A stretch of DNA of 64,000 nt from contig NZ_VSZO01000053.1 in the NCBI RefSeq assembly GCF_008312935.1, positions 434,001-498,000 of the forward strand. Reading direction: 5' to 3'. The DNA comes from Roseiconus lacunae. Its GTDB lineage: Bacteria; Planctomycetota; Planctomycetia; Pirellulales; Pirellulaceae. This document shows positions 1 through 9,131 of this stretch, in pieces (positions within the stretch are counted from its first letter, which is position 1; each line of letters opens with the position of its first letter). The notes under the pieces are model-generated. The model was not told where the DNA came from, searched no databases, and was given only the letters and a program-made list of their open reading frames with translations. Both the position numbers and the translations under genes were made by a program.

Positions 1-121
1 CGCGGCGTCAATGTGTGGGGAAATTGATGACACTGCCAGCTAAGATGGGTACAGCAAGCCGCGGGGCGACGTTCACCCTTCGCAGCCTTCTTATCTCCCT
101 TTCTTGGAATCGAACGTCACC

Positions 122-2071
122 ATGGGTCACGGATTTCGTCCTTGGGTTCAATGCATCGGTGCCGCATGGTTGATCGGCACTTTCATTGTGGCAACTGGTG
201 GGCAAGCCTTCGCCCAGAAAAAGAAAAAGCCCGCACCGCCAAAGATACGGCTACCCGAAAGCGTTCGATCGGCGCCATCTCACTTGATGGATGTTGAGCC
301 GGCCGATCGCAGTCGGCGCACGGATCTTGAGTACGCGGCGTCTGAGCTAGATCACATGGTTGAGAAAGAACTCGCGGACAAGGGAATCGATCCCAATCCG
401 ATCGCCAGTGATGAAGTCTTTTTACGCCGCGTCTATTTGGATGTGGCCGGCCGGATACCGACGTTAAAGGAGACGAGCGCGTTCTTAGAATCCAGCGATC
501 CCGACAAGCGGGTGGAACTGATTGACGAATTGCTGAGCAGTCCCGACTGGGTCAGTCATTCGTACAACTTTTGGGCCGACACGTTGCGTTTGGTCGAACG
601 GCCGCAACCGAACATTATTGCCGAACCCTATCTCGCATACATCAAGGATTCGATTCGGACGAACAAGTCGTACGACAAATGGGTTTACGAGATGCTGACC
701 GCCGAGGGCAAAGTCTGGGAGAACCCCGCGGTCGGGTACCAGCTTCGCGATGACGGGATGCCGCTGCCCTATGTCGACAACACCGTGCGTGTTTTTCTTG
801 GGACACAAATCGGATGCGCCCAGTGCCATGACCATCCCTTTGACAATTGGACGCAGTACCAGTTCTACGAATTAGCTGCTTTCACGACCGGGACTCGAAC
901 GAGAATTCGAAAAGGTGATCCCGGTTTCGAGAAAACGAATCCGGCGAATAAGTTGATCAGTGACGCACGTCAACGTTATGACAAGGGGCGTGTCCCGGGG
1001 GCTTTCCAGCGTTTGCTGCGCGCGAATACCTACCGTGTCTCGGAAGTGAACGCAGAGATGCGTTTGCCACACGACTATGCATACGATAACGCGAAACCGA
1101 AATCGATCGTCAAGCCGGCGGTGCTTTGGGGAGAGATTCCATCGAAGTCGAAGAACGCGACGCGACGTCACCAATTCGCCGCTTGGCTGACCAGCCCGGA
1201 CAACGAGCAGTTCCGCCATACGGTTGTCAATCGTTTTTGGAAACGTTTCCTGGGAGTCGGCTTTGTCGAACCGGTGGATGATTTCATCGAGGATAGCCCT
1301 CGTTCGTGTGAAGATGCGATGGAGTTCCTTGGCGACCAACTGGTGCGTTCGGGGTTTGATTTAAAGGATCTAACGCGCATCATCCTTTACTCACGGACCT
1401 ACCAACGGGAAGCCACCGATTACAGTTTGACTAGCGGCGAGCAGTACTTTTTTCCTGGTCCGGTGATTCGCCGAATGTCGGCCGAGCAGGTGTGGGACTC
1501 GATGCTGACCTTGGCGGTTCGCAATCCAATGCCCTTTCAACGTCCGACGGTGGGCGAAATCAAAAACGCCGTCGATGTCGACTTTGCTTCGCTGACCTTT
1601 GAAGACGCGAAGTCACAGTCCGAAGCGTTCCAGAAAAGCTATTTCCTGCCAACCTACAAACGCGGGCTGAACAAACACAGTTATCAAGGCAACGTCTTGT
1701 GCCGTGCAAGTGAATTGCCATCGCCCCAAAACGCCGATCACTTTTTGCGTCAGTTCGGCCAAGGCGACCGAGAAACGATCGATGGCTCGGACGTCGAAGC
1801 GACCGTCCCGCAGATCCTCGCAATGTTCAATGGGCCAATCACCCACGTGATGCTCGAACCAGGATCGGCAATCGTCGACGAAGTACTCACGATCGAACAA
1901 GCTCGCGATCGTGTCGAAGCAATTTTTATGAGCGTCCTCTCGCGACGGCCAAGTCCGCGTGACCGGATTGCCGCCGCACGCGAACTTTCCAAGACCGCCA
2001 ACGATGCGGTTGGCTATGGCAACATTGTTTGGGCATTGCTGAATACACGCGAATTCTTGTTCATTCAATGA
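122..2071 (+). CDS. DUF1549/DUF1553 (PSD1-type) secreted protein
   Basis: This protein belongs to the DUF1549/DUF1553 family, which is greatly expanded in planctomycetes and whose biochemical role is unknown. An N-terminal hydrophobic stretch ending near AFAQ suggests a signal peptide. A DUF1549-like region spans about residues 80-290 and contains the hallmark CAQCHDHPFD motif. A DUF1553-like region covers roughly 345-640. The frame is open from a TTG at 104, but the ATG at 122 places the signal peptide nearer the N-terminus, so I prefer it. The DUF1501 gene follows 80 bp downstream on the same strand, the pairing usual for these families. No N-terminal PSC1-type cytochrome domain is seen, unlike the homologue at the right end of the window. 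Confidence 0.88.
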   Translation: MGHGFRPWVQCIGAAWLIGTFIVATGGQAFAQKKKKPAPPKIRLPESVRSAPSHLMDVEPADRSRRTDLEYAASELDHMVEKELADKGIDPNPIASDEVFLRRVYLDVAGRIPTLKETSAFLESSDPDKRVELIDELLSSPDWVSHSYNFWADTLRLVERPQPNIIAEPYLAYIKDSIRTNKSYDKWVYEMLTAEGKVWENPAVGYQLRDDGMPLPYVDNTVRVFLGTQIGCAQCHDHPFDNWTQYQFYELAAFTTGTRTRIRKGDPGFEKTNPANKLISDARQRYDKGRVPGAFQRLLRANTYRVSEVNAEMRLPHDYAYDNAKPKSIVKPAVLWGEIPSKSKNATRRHQFAAWLTSPDNEQFRHTVVNRFWKRFLGVGFVEPVDDFIEDSPRSCEDAMEFLGDQLVRSGFDLKDLTRIILYSRTYQREATDYSLTSGEQYFFPGPVIRRMSAEQVWDSMLTLAVRNPMPFQRPTVGEIKNAVDVDFASLTFEDAKSQSEAFQKSYFLPTYKRGLNKHSYQGNVLCRASELPSPQNADHFLRQFGQGDRETIDGSDVEATVPQILAMFNGPITHVMLEPGSAIVDEVLTIEQARDRVEAIFMSVLSRRPSPRDRIAAARELSKTANDAVGYGNIVWALLNTREFLFIQ

Positions 2072-2151
2072 ACTCGCATTAAGAATGAACTCGCAGTGAA
2101 CCCACCTGATCGCTTCTCGTCATTAATCTATCGTTTACGAAACCATTGATC

Positions 2152-3453
2152 ATGAACAACGCCAACGAATTCAGTCGTGAACATCGACGCGATTTTATGC
2201 GATCGGTCGCGACACAATGCTTGGGAGTTAGCTTTGCCGGTGCCGTCGGCGCCGGTCCCATGTTGTCGCTCGGCGAGGCGCAAGCTGCCAGTGTCCCGCA
2301 GGGCAAGGCGAAGCACATCATCTATCTGTTTATGGAAGGTGCGATGACGCATCTTGACACGTTTGATCCGAAAACCGGTGTGCCCGAGGCTGGTGAAACG
2401 AAGCCGATTCAAACGCGGGTCCCCGGAGTTACGTTCGGCGATCGCTTTCCAAAGCTTTCGTACCTTGCCGGTGCACTGGCCGTCGTACGATCTCTGGCGA
2501 CCGAAACAGGTGCCCACGACAAGGCGCAGTATCTAATGCGCACGTCCTACAAAAAACTCAACAGCATCCAGCACCCTGGAATGGGGGCATGGATGCTTTC
2601 GCAGCAGGGGCGGTTGAACCGCGAGCTTCCGGGGAACTACGTCATTGGCGGTGCAAATCGACATCCCGGGGCGGGATTCCTTGAACCGTCGCTATCGCCG
2701 GTACCGATCGCGAATCCATCGAGCGGTATCAAGAACATCAAGTTGCCGAGTTACCTGCCGGAGACACTGTTCCAACGAAGGTTGGCGCTCGCCGAAAAGT
2801 TTGATACCGAGTTTCAAACGTCGCATCGGGCTAACGTCAAAATTGAAGCGTACAACCAGCTCTATTCCGAGGCCCGCAATTTGATGGGCAGCGATCATTT
2901 GAAAGTCTTTGATCTTAAAGACGAACCAGAAAAGGTGCGCGAGGCCTATGGTAAGAATACGCTCGGCCAGGGATGCTTGTTGGCGAGACGTTTGGTGCAA
3001 AGTGGCGCCCGATTTGTCGAGGTGACTTATGGCGGGTGGGACATGCATCAAGATCTGTATGGGCGATTGGATGAACGTGCCGGCCAGCTCGATAATGCGC
3101 TCGGAATTCTGTTGAAGGACCTCCATCGCACGGGGCTGCTTCAGGACACCATGGTTGTACTGACGACAGAGTTTGGACGTAAACCTTCGATCAACGCGAA
3201 TGCCGGTCGTGATCATCACCCCGGCGCGTTTTGCTCGTTACTTGCCGGAGCGGGAATCAAAGGCGGTCAGGTTTATGGGGCCAGTGACGAGCGAGGTTTT
3301 TCCGTCGAAGACAGCCAAATGTCGGTGGGCGATTTTAACAAAACGATCGCGGCGGCGGCCGGTCTGCCGGTCGATGAAGAGCTGTTCTCTCCGAATGGAC
3401 GTCCGTTCAAAATCGGTGGCGATGGCGAAGTGATCGAAGACCTGCTGGCGTAG
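2152..3453 (+). CDS. DUF1501 domain-containing protein
   Basis: This is a DUF1501 family protein, related in fold to the alkaline phosphatase/sulfatase superfamily, with unproven activity. The N-terminus carries a twin-arginine-like sequence (HRRDFMRS) followed by a hydrophobic stretch, so Tat export is likely. Family landmarks include the LFMEGAMTHLDTFDPK block near residue 65, GGWDMHQD near residue 300, and TTEFGRKP followed by GRDHHPGAF about 30-45 residues later. I chose the ATG at 2152 over the in-frame TTG two codons upstream. It follows the DUF1549/1553 gene, and the two are presumably co-transcribed. Confidence 0.88.
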   Translation: MNNANEFSREHRRDFMRSVATQCLGVSFAGAVGAGPMLSLGEAQAASVPQGKAKHIIYLFMEGAMTHLDTFDPKTGVPEAGETKPIQTRVPGVTFGDRFPKLSYLAGALAVVRSLATETGAHDKAQYLMRTSYKKLNSIQHPGMGAWMLSQQGRLNRELPGNYVIGGANRHPGAGFLEPSLSPVPIANPSSGIKNIKLPSYLPETLFQRRLALAEKFDTEFQTSHRANVKIEAYNQLYSEARNLMGSDHLKVFDLKDEPEKVREAYGKNTLGQGCLLARRLVQSGARFVEVTYGGWDMHQDLYGRLDERAGQLDNALGILLKDLHRTGLLQDTMVVLTTEFGRKPSINANAGRDHHPGAFCSLLAGAGIKGGQVYGASDERGFSVEDSQMSVGDFNKTIAAAAGLPVDEELFSPNGRPFKIGGDGEVIEDLLA

Positions 3454-3605
3454 CGTGTCGATCATACTGCGATTGCTTCATTCCGTCGGCCCGGTGTGGC
3501 AGCCCCCAAAATGATGCCCGGCTACTTGCAAGCCAAGAAGATTTGGGGAAGAATCGATCCCCCATTGGCAGTTTTATCATCTTCTTTCACGCAAGAGCAT
3601 TTGCT

Positions 3606-3779
3606 ATGTCACGTTTAACCTTCCCCGTTCTGTTCGCATTGGTCGTTTCAATCTCCGTCATCGGTTGCGGCAGTGGTGACAACGAAGTCATCGAAGACAC
3701 CCGATCTCAAGCTGAGATCGATCAGGAGTTGGAAAGCTATGAAGAGGAAATGGATGCCGCCGACGACGTCACTCAGTAA
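3606..3779 (+). CDS. small secreted lipoprotein, 57 aa
   Basis: A short gene encodes a signal peptide (about residues 1-20) ending in a lipobox-like SVIG-C, with Cys21 as the predicted lipidated residue. A very acidic tail rich in Glu and Asp follows, which I expect to lie outside the cytoplasmic membrane. The ATG at 3606 is chosen because the longer frame from 3543 would bury the signal peptide. Such tiny acidic lipoproteins are common in planctomycetes and have no assigned function. It stands alone between two larger genes. Confidence 0.6.
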   Translation: MSRLTFPVLFALVVSISVIGCGSGDNEVIEDTRSQAEIDQELESYEEEMDAADDVTQ

Positions 3780-3956
3780 CAACCTAGCCGAAAGCTTTGA
3801 GTCGAATAGGCCAACATTGGGCCGGCGGTTCGGCGATTGTCAAGGAGCGAGGGCATCAGCTTGTGCCTTCGGCTGTTCAATTGGCATTGAAGTGCTTTCG
3901 GATGGTTTCTTATTTGAATCGGCAGTTGATCATTTCGAATCGACCATGGCGCATTG

Positions 3957-5750
3957 ATGGGTAAACGCGTCAATCGCTCGCAGACGGCCCGTCAATCGCC
4001 AGCCTCAGCAGAGATTTCATCGAAGGAGCCGGCTGAAGCCAGTCGGTATTCGTTCCGGTGGCTCTTATTGGGCCTGTGTGTGGTCGCATTTCTGCTTCGC
4101 TGCATTCATCTGCTACAAACGATCGAAGTACCGACCCTGATTCAGTTGCTCGGTGATGCCCGAGGTTATTTCGATTGGGCACTCAAGATCAGTGGTGGCG
4201 ACTGGTATGGCAGCGAAACGTTTTACCAAGCGCCGCTTTATCCTTATTTTCTGGCGGTACTGATCAAGCTATTCGGGCCTAGCGTCACGTTGATTCGCTT
4301 GGTTCAAATGGTGTTGGGGGTCGCCGGAGTTGCCTTGATCGGACTCGCGGGACGGAAGCTATTCTCCGAGAAAGTCGGGTTGGTTTCTGCGTTGATGTTG
4401 GCCGTCTATCCGCCGGCGATCTTTTACGACGGCATCATTCAAAAGGCTGCGTTGGCAACCTTTCTATTGTGCATGTTCTTGGCGGCATGCGTCTATTTGC
4501 AAACCGAGCGTCGGTATCGCTACGCCGTCCTGACTGGTATTTCGCTTGCGCTACTGGTTCTAACGCGAGAAAACGCGTTGCTTTGGACGCCATTAGTTCC
4601 GCTCTGGATTCTGCTTGCGCTCGATGAAACAACGCGTCGACGTTGGGCGTTGGTGGCGTGCTATGTCGGCGGGCTCGCGTTGATCTTGTTACCGGTTGCC
4701 GCACGCAATGCATCATTGGGAGGTGAATGGTCGCCGACCACATTTCAAGCCGGCCCAAACTTTTACATTGGCAACCATTTGCAAGCCAACGGGATCTACG
4801 AGCCACTGGTTCCCGGTCATGGAACGCCGATGTACGAACGGGCCGACGCGGAACGCTTGGCCGAACAGGCTGTTGGACACGAACTTTCCGCTCGCGAGGT
4901 CTCGACATTTTGGATGTCCGAGGCTTGGGGTGACATTCGACAAGCACCGGGACGCTGGTTTCAGCTGATGGTGGCCAAGACATTCATGGTGTTCAATCGC
5001 TATGAAGTCCCCGATGTCGAGAGCATGTATATCTTTCGAGAATATTCGACGCCGCTGAAGCTAAGTCTGGTGTGGCATTTTGGGATCCTCTGCCCATTGG
5101 GGATCTGGGGGCTTTTTGCGACTTGGGGCCAACGGCGAAGGCTTTGGCTGTATTACTTGCTCTTGCTTTCGATGATCGCAGCGGTAGTGCTTTTCTTTAT
5201 TTTGGGCCGGTACCGGAACCCTGTTTCGATTCTCTTCCTCCCATTCGCCGCTGCAGGCATCATCGACATCGTGGCTCGGTTTCGCCAGCGTCAGGGGCAT
5301 CGCAAGCTCCTAATCGCGGTGCTGCTATTGTCCGCGGTGTTTTGCAACATTCGCGTCCATGAAGAAGATTCATTACACGCGAGTTGTTACATGAACATGG
5401 GCGTATCGGCTTGTCAGGCCGGCAATCTTCCGTTGGGAATTCGTTTACTGCAGCGATCCGTCTCGGAATTTCCTGAGTTAGCAGAAGGCTATGTCAATCT
5501 TGGCCGGGCCTACATGTTGAACGGCCAACCGGCACTTGCCGCCAAGTGCTTTCAGCTCGGGCTCGTGTTGGAACCTCGGTTGATCGGGGCTCATATCCAG
5601 CTTGGCGAGGCATTGGAGTACGCGGGAGATCCGGAGCAGGCGGTGGAGCATTATCGGCGGGCACTTTCGCTCGATCCGACAAGTCAACGTGCTTTAGAAG
5701 CTTTGAGCCGAGTCCGGCAAGGGTTGCCGCGAAGCCCGGACTCCGAATGA
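3957..5750 (+). CDS. GT39-like multipass membrane protein with C-terminal TPRs
   Basis: This resembles the ArnT/PMT (GT39-like) glycosyltransferase superfamily, integral membrane enzymes that use lipid-linked sugars. After a TM helix at about 30-50, the segment with GDARGYFDWALKI and the downstream YQAPLYPYFLAVL block matches the acidic first loop and following region of that superfamily. About ten hydrophobic segments run to residue 460. The last ~130 residues form three tetratricopeptide repeats, for example GYVNLGRAYMLNGQPALAAKC and the AHIQLGEALEYAGDPEQAVEHY repeat. The ATG at 3957 is taken; a TTG lies one codon before it. The TPR tail suggests a protein partner. The substrate cannot be told from sequence. 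Confidence 0.78.
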   Translation: MGKRVNRSQTARQSPASAEISSKEPAEASRYSFRWLLLGLCVVAFLLRCIHLLQTIEVPTLIQLLGDARGYFDWALKISGGDWYGSETFYQAPLYPYFLAVLIKLFGPSVTLIRLVQMVLGVAGVALIGLAGRKLFSEKVGLVSALMLAVYPPAIFYDGIIQKAALATFLLCMFLAACVYLQTERRYRYAVLTGISLALLVLTRENALLWTPLVPLWILLALDETTRRRWALVACYVGGLALILLPVAARNASLGGEWSPTTFQAGPNFYIGNHLQANGIYEPLVPGHGTPMYERADAERLAEQAVGHELSAREVSTFWMSEAWGDIRQAPGRWFQLMVAKTFMVFNRYEVPDVESMYIFREYSTPLKLSLVWHFGILCPLGIWGLFATWGQRRRLWLYYLLLLSMIAAVVLFFILGRYRNPVSILFLPFAAAGIIDIVARFRQRQGHRKLLIAVLLLSAVFCNIRVHEEDSLHASCYMNMGVSACQAGNLPLGIRLLQRSVSEFPELAEGYVNLGRAYMLNGQPALAAKCFQLGLVLEPRLIGAHIQLGEALEYAGDPEQAVEHYRRALSLDPTSQRALEALSRVRQGLPRSPDSE

Positions 5751-5985
5751 TGGCATGATCATGCCCCACGTGTGGTGCTTGTTCGGGTTCCAAATGGACC
5801 GGGATTTGCAGGCTAAGTGAACATGTGGCGCCTTTTAGTCAACTCATGGCCCTTGCACCAGCCATTAATTCGCGAAATTTTCTTCTCTCGGACCCAATTT
5901 GGACCCGATTACGGGTATTCTAAAAAACCCTATTCAGGTTAGTCTCGATTTGATTCGAACTGTTTTTCTTTTTTGGGAGTCTTAG

Positions 5986-7254
5986 ATGCAGAGACGTCAT
6001 TCTTTGCGATCGGGTTTCACACTCGTGGAACTGTTGGTCGTCATCGCCATTATCGGCATTCTTGTTGGCCTATTATTGCCGGCAGTGCAGGCAGCCCGTG
6101 AAGCCGCTCGACGTATGTCGTGCAGCAATAATTTCAAGCAGATCGGGCTTGCGATGCACAACTATCACAGCTCGTTCAAGCAATTGCCCATCAATGGTAC
6201 CGGTACTGCTCGGGTCCCTTCGATGAGCAACGCGTCGGTACAGAGTAATCGTCTGTTCCTGAGTTGGTTGGTTCCGATCCTGCCATACATGGAACAGCAG
6301 GGATTGTGGGACAGCATTTCCAATCCCAGCACGCAAGCGACGCCCGGCCAAACTCCGCACGCGGATACCGGTGGAACTTGGCCCCCGATGGGCCCATGTC
6401 CGTGGTTGACAACGTATGTTCCTTGGGTGACTCAGGTTCCAGGTTTCCGTTGCCCGAGTGACCCCGGCCAAGCTCGTGCACCGGGACAACTCGCACGGAC
6501 GAACTACGCCGCTTCACTGGGTGATGCTGTGGACCGTTCGAACAACGGCGGCGTAAACGATTTTGGTTTCTTCGGAAACTTTGATAATCGTGATGAGAAC
6601 TGGGCGGTCGAGCGTGCCCGAGCGGCACAGCGCGGCTTCTTTTGGAACCGCCAGGACATGAAGTTCCGTGACATCCTCGATGGTCTTTCCAATACCCTTG
6701 CTGCTGCCGAAGTTTGCACTTCGGGTGGCAAACGGGAAGTCAAAGCTGACTTCGTACGAAACATCAACATGCGGGCTCCGGGATCGAATAACAACACGAT
6801 CTTGACCCCAGCACGTTGCAAAACCGGCGATCACATTGACCCCGAAAAGCCTACGTTCTACGCGACGACCGCCTTGGTCAGCGCAAGTCTTTCGCAGTCG
6901 AAGCACTCTCGATGGGCGGATTCGCGGGCGTACTACACCGCGATTCATACGATCCTTCCGCCAAACGGACCTAACTGTGTCGATGCGAACAACGACGGAA
7001 ATCACTCCGGCGTCATTTCGACCGCGGGAAGTCGCCACCCAGGTGGTGCCCACGTCCTGATGGGTGATGGTGCGGTTGTCTTTATGACCGACAGTGTCGA
7101 TTCCGGTGATCCGGAGCAACCGACCGTTTGTGTGCAGCGTGCCGATGTCGTCGGCGTAGCGCTACCACCTGGATCGGAAAGCCCTTATGGACTTTGGGGG
7201 GCACTGGGGACTCGTGATGTCGGCGAGACGATCGAAGAGGCACTCAACCAGTAA
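5986..7254 (+). CDS. DUF1559 family protein with type IV pilin-like N-terminus
   Basis: This is a planctomycete DUF1559 protein. The N-terminus has the prepilin cleavage/methylation motif [20 protein letters not shown], with Phe as first mature residue and Glu at +5, so it should be processed by a PilD-like peptidase and anchored by one helix. [20 protein letters not shown] is the DUF1559 linker. The C-terminal region contains [14 protein letters not shown], the family's characteristic H-x-GG...GDG motif near residue 350. A GGGAG-like ribosome-binding site (GGGAG at about 5975-5979) precedes the ATG at good spacing. A rho-independent terminator follows. Its function is probably in a surface or pseudopilus structure, unproven. 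Confidence 0.9.
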   Translation: MQRRHSLRSGFTLVELLVVIAIIGILVGLLLPAVQAAREAARRMSCSNNFKQIGLAMHNYHSSFKQLPINGTGTARVPSMSNASVQSNRLFLSWLVPILPYMEQQGLWDSISNPSTQATPGQTPHADTGGTWPPMGPCPWLTTYVPWVTQVPGFRCPSDPGQARAPGQLARTNYAASLGDAVDRSNNGGVNDFGFFGNFDNRDENWAVERARAAQRGFFWNRQDMKFRDILDGLSNTLAAAEVCTSGGKREVKADFVRNINMRAPGSNNNTILTPARCKTGDHIDPEKPTFYATTALVSASLSQSKHSRWADSRAYYTAIHTILPPNGPNCVDANNDGNHSGVISTAGSRHPGGAHVLMGDGAVVFMTDSVDSGDPEQPTVCVQRADVVGVALPPGSESPYGLWGALGTRDVGETIEEALNQ

Positions 7255-7297
7255 GCCACTGAAACGATAAGTTACAGTCACTCAAAGATCACTTTCC

Positions 7298-7330
7298 AAC
7301 CTCGTTCGCCACGTGTGAACGAGGTTTTTT
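7298..7330 (+). terminator. rho-independent terminator after DUF1559 gene
   Basis: A perfect 10-bp stem (AACCTCGTTC paired with GAACGAGGTT) with a 9-nt loop is followed directly by a run of six T. It lies 44 bp after the stop codon of the DUF1559 gene. Confidence 0.88.
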
Positions 7331-7376
7331 AATGATACACTTACCATTCGCATTTAATGCTCCGCCAAAATCTGAC

Positions 7377-7446
7377 ATTAGGATCAGCCGATTGGCGTTA
7401 GTCACGGTTTCGGTGCAATCACCCGTCGGCTGTTGAGTCGAACGCG
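7377..7446 (+). repeat. dispersed intergenic repeat, copy A
   Basis: This ~70-bp element begins AGGATCAGCCGATTGGCG and ends GTCGGCTGTTGAGTCGAAC. The ends carry the inverted arms AGCCGA/TCGGCT, so the single strand can fold. It matches copies at 26341-26417 and, in reverse complement, at 59572-59650. It lies between convergent genes. Confidence 0.75.
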
Positions 7447-7483
7447 AACATTGGGGCTAGAGGATCCACTCGCATCTCCCCAC

Positions 7484-8878
7484 TCACTTCGCTTGCTCTC
7501 GCATGAATCGCTCCGTTGCCAATTGGTCGGCGCGGATAAAGTGATCACGTAGGGGTGGGAAGACATCACCGTCGACGCTCTTCAGCCGCAGTTTTTCGGT
7601 TGGTCGTTGGGGCATATGGCAATCGATGCAGTTCTCGGCAAAAGTAATTCCTTCTTGAGGGAAGTGTCCGCAGTCACTCTCGTTTTCGTGGCAGTTCATG
7701 CAACGGCTGGAGAATAGTGCTCGGTCTCCGCGTTCATTGTGATGAGGGTCATGGCAGTCGATGCATGTCATCATTGATTGTTGAAAGCACTTGCTTTGCG
7801 CGAGACGATTCAACTGATTACTGGTGTGCACGCTGTTTTTGACGTCGGCCTCGTCATCCGGAGGGTCATAGTGGTCAGCCAGGCGATCGCCGGGTCGGAA
7901 GCTTAACGCGTCGCCTTTCATCTCACGTGTACCGCCGTGACACTGCCCGCAGATGTCCATTTGGACTTGGCGATCGAGGGCAGCAGGATTGATGATCGCA
8001 TTTGCTTCGCGATCTCCTTTGTGTTCGCGATGGTGGTTGACGTGTTCTTGCCCCGGCCCGTGACAGCGTTCACAAGTGACCCCGAGGATGAGCGATCCCG
8101 GCGTGTACTGGTTGTTGTTGCCTCGGTAATCAAAGTACGTCAGGTGGCATTCGAGGCAACGTTGTGGAATCGGGCGGGCGTAGGCGGCGTCACCGTCTAT
8201 GTATCCGGGGCTATTGATCCACTGGTCCCCGTCGGTGATATGGGTGACATTGTGTTGATAGAGCCTGTCTTTGTGCCAGTACAAATAGGTTTGAGCCATC
8301 TTGGACGAACCCATGATGATTTCCATGGGCACTTCGAAGCTCCAGTCGAAGAACTTGACGCGTTGCAGAAACTCGTCATCTTCGCGAATCATTTCGAAGG
8401 ACATATTCGGATCAGAAGTCTGAAACGTATTCGTTCCGGGCTCAAATTTTCCATCGATCGTATTTTCGTTGACGGGCCGACTTGTTTTGAAATGCGCCGT
8501 CTGAAGAAACGATTCGTATTTGTCCTGATGGCATTCCCGGCACTGATCGGGCCCGACGAATCCAGGGTTGTCGTGTTTAGGAGTCTCGTCAGAGCTCTTC
8601 ACCGGCGACTCGCCGGGGGGGAATGGGATCTCGATTCCACCCCCGTCTTCGTATTTTCCGACAAACCAGACGTTTCCTGGGATCAAGCTCACCACCATGT
8701 CACTTGGCGGCTTCGTCGGCGTCGAGGGCTTCGCTTGTTCGACGGAACGACGTTGTCGCTGAGCACTCATCAATTCACGGACATGTTCGTCGTCACGTTT
8801 TCGCTCGATCGCATCATAGGCAAACCAACCGACGGCAATGACGACCAAACTTAGCGCTGCCCAGCGTTTCGAATTCAA
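7484..8878 (-). CDS. heptahaem c-type cytochrome, membrane-anchored
   Basis: The protein has an N-terminal TM anchor (about residues 8-21) and seven CxxCH haem c-binding motifs: CRECH (C113), CLECH, CERCH, CGQCH, CIDCH, CMNCH and CIDCH. CERCHGPGQEH and CIDCHMPQRP match the cytochrome c554/NrfA-like multihaem group, which carries out periplasmic electron transfer. The start is a TTG at 8878, supported by a GAGGAG ribosome-binding site 8 bases upstream. The gene is divergent from a second multihaem cytochrome at 9132, separated by 253 bp, and the two may share a promoter region. The long antisense open frame at 7937-8854 is a shadow of this gene. The redox partner and substrate are unknown. Confidence 0.85.
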   Translation of the reverse strand: MNSKRWAALSLVVIAVGWFAYDAIERKRDDEHVRELMSAQRQRRSVEQAKPSTPTKPPSDMVVSLIPGNVWFVGKYEDGGGIEIPFPPGESPVKSSDETPKHDNPGFVGPDQCRECHQDKYESFLQTAHFKTSRPVNENTIDGKFEPGTNTFQTSDPNMSFEMIREDDEFLQRVKFFDWSFEVPMEIIMGSSKMAQTYLYWHKDRLYQHNVTHITDGDQWINSPGYIDGDAAYARPIPQRCLECHLTYFDYRGNNNQYTPGSLILGVTCERCHGPGQEHVNHHREHKGDREANAIINPAALDRQVQMDICGQCHGGTREMKGDALSFRPGDRLADHYDPPDDEADVKNSVHTSNQLNRLAQSKCFQQSMMTCIDCHDPHHNERGDRALFSSRCMNCHENESDCGHFPQEGITFAENCIDCHMPQRPTEKLRLKSVDGDVFPPLRDHFIRADQLATERFMREQAK

Positions 8879-9131
8879 AGGTGGATCTCCTCAGGCCAAC
8901 TCTGCCGACAAAATTCGATTGGACCAAACCAATCACGTAAAGGCAAGCTGATCGAGCGGTGCCAACCACTCAATCGCCTCAGTGTGCGCGAGCTCTCTCT
9001 TCATGGCAAATCGAAACATAGGATTCGCAGCCGGCAAACAAACAAGTGCGGGCTGGGGGAACGTTGAAAGCTGACTTGCCGCGACGAATAATCTCGCGAA
9101 TTTGCATGCTTGATTTTGCTAGAATACTCAC

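Noticed and set aside
7937-8854. 305-aa plus-strand open frame
   Set aside because: It is the antisense shadow of the heptahaem cytochrome gene, whose CxxCH motifs and ribosome-binding site are clear.
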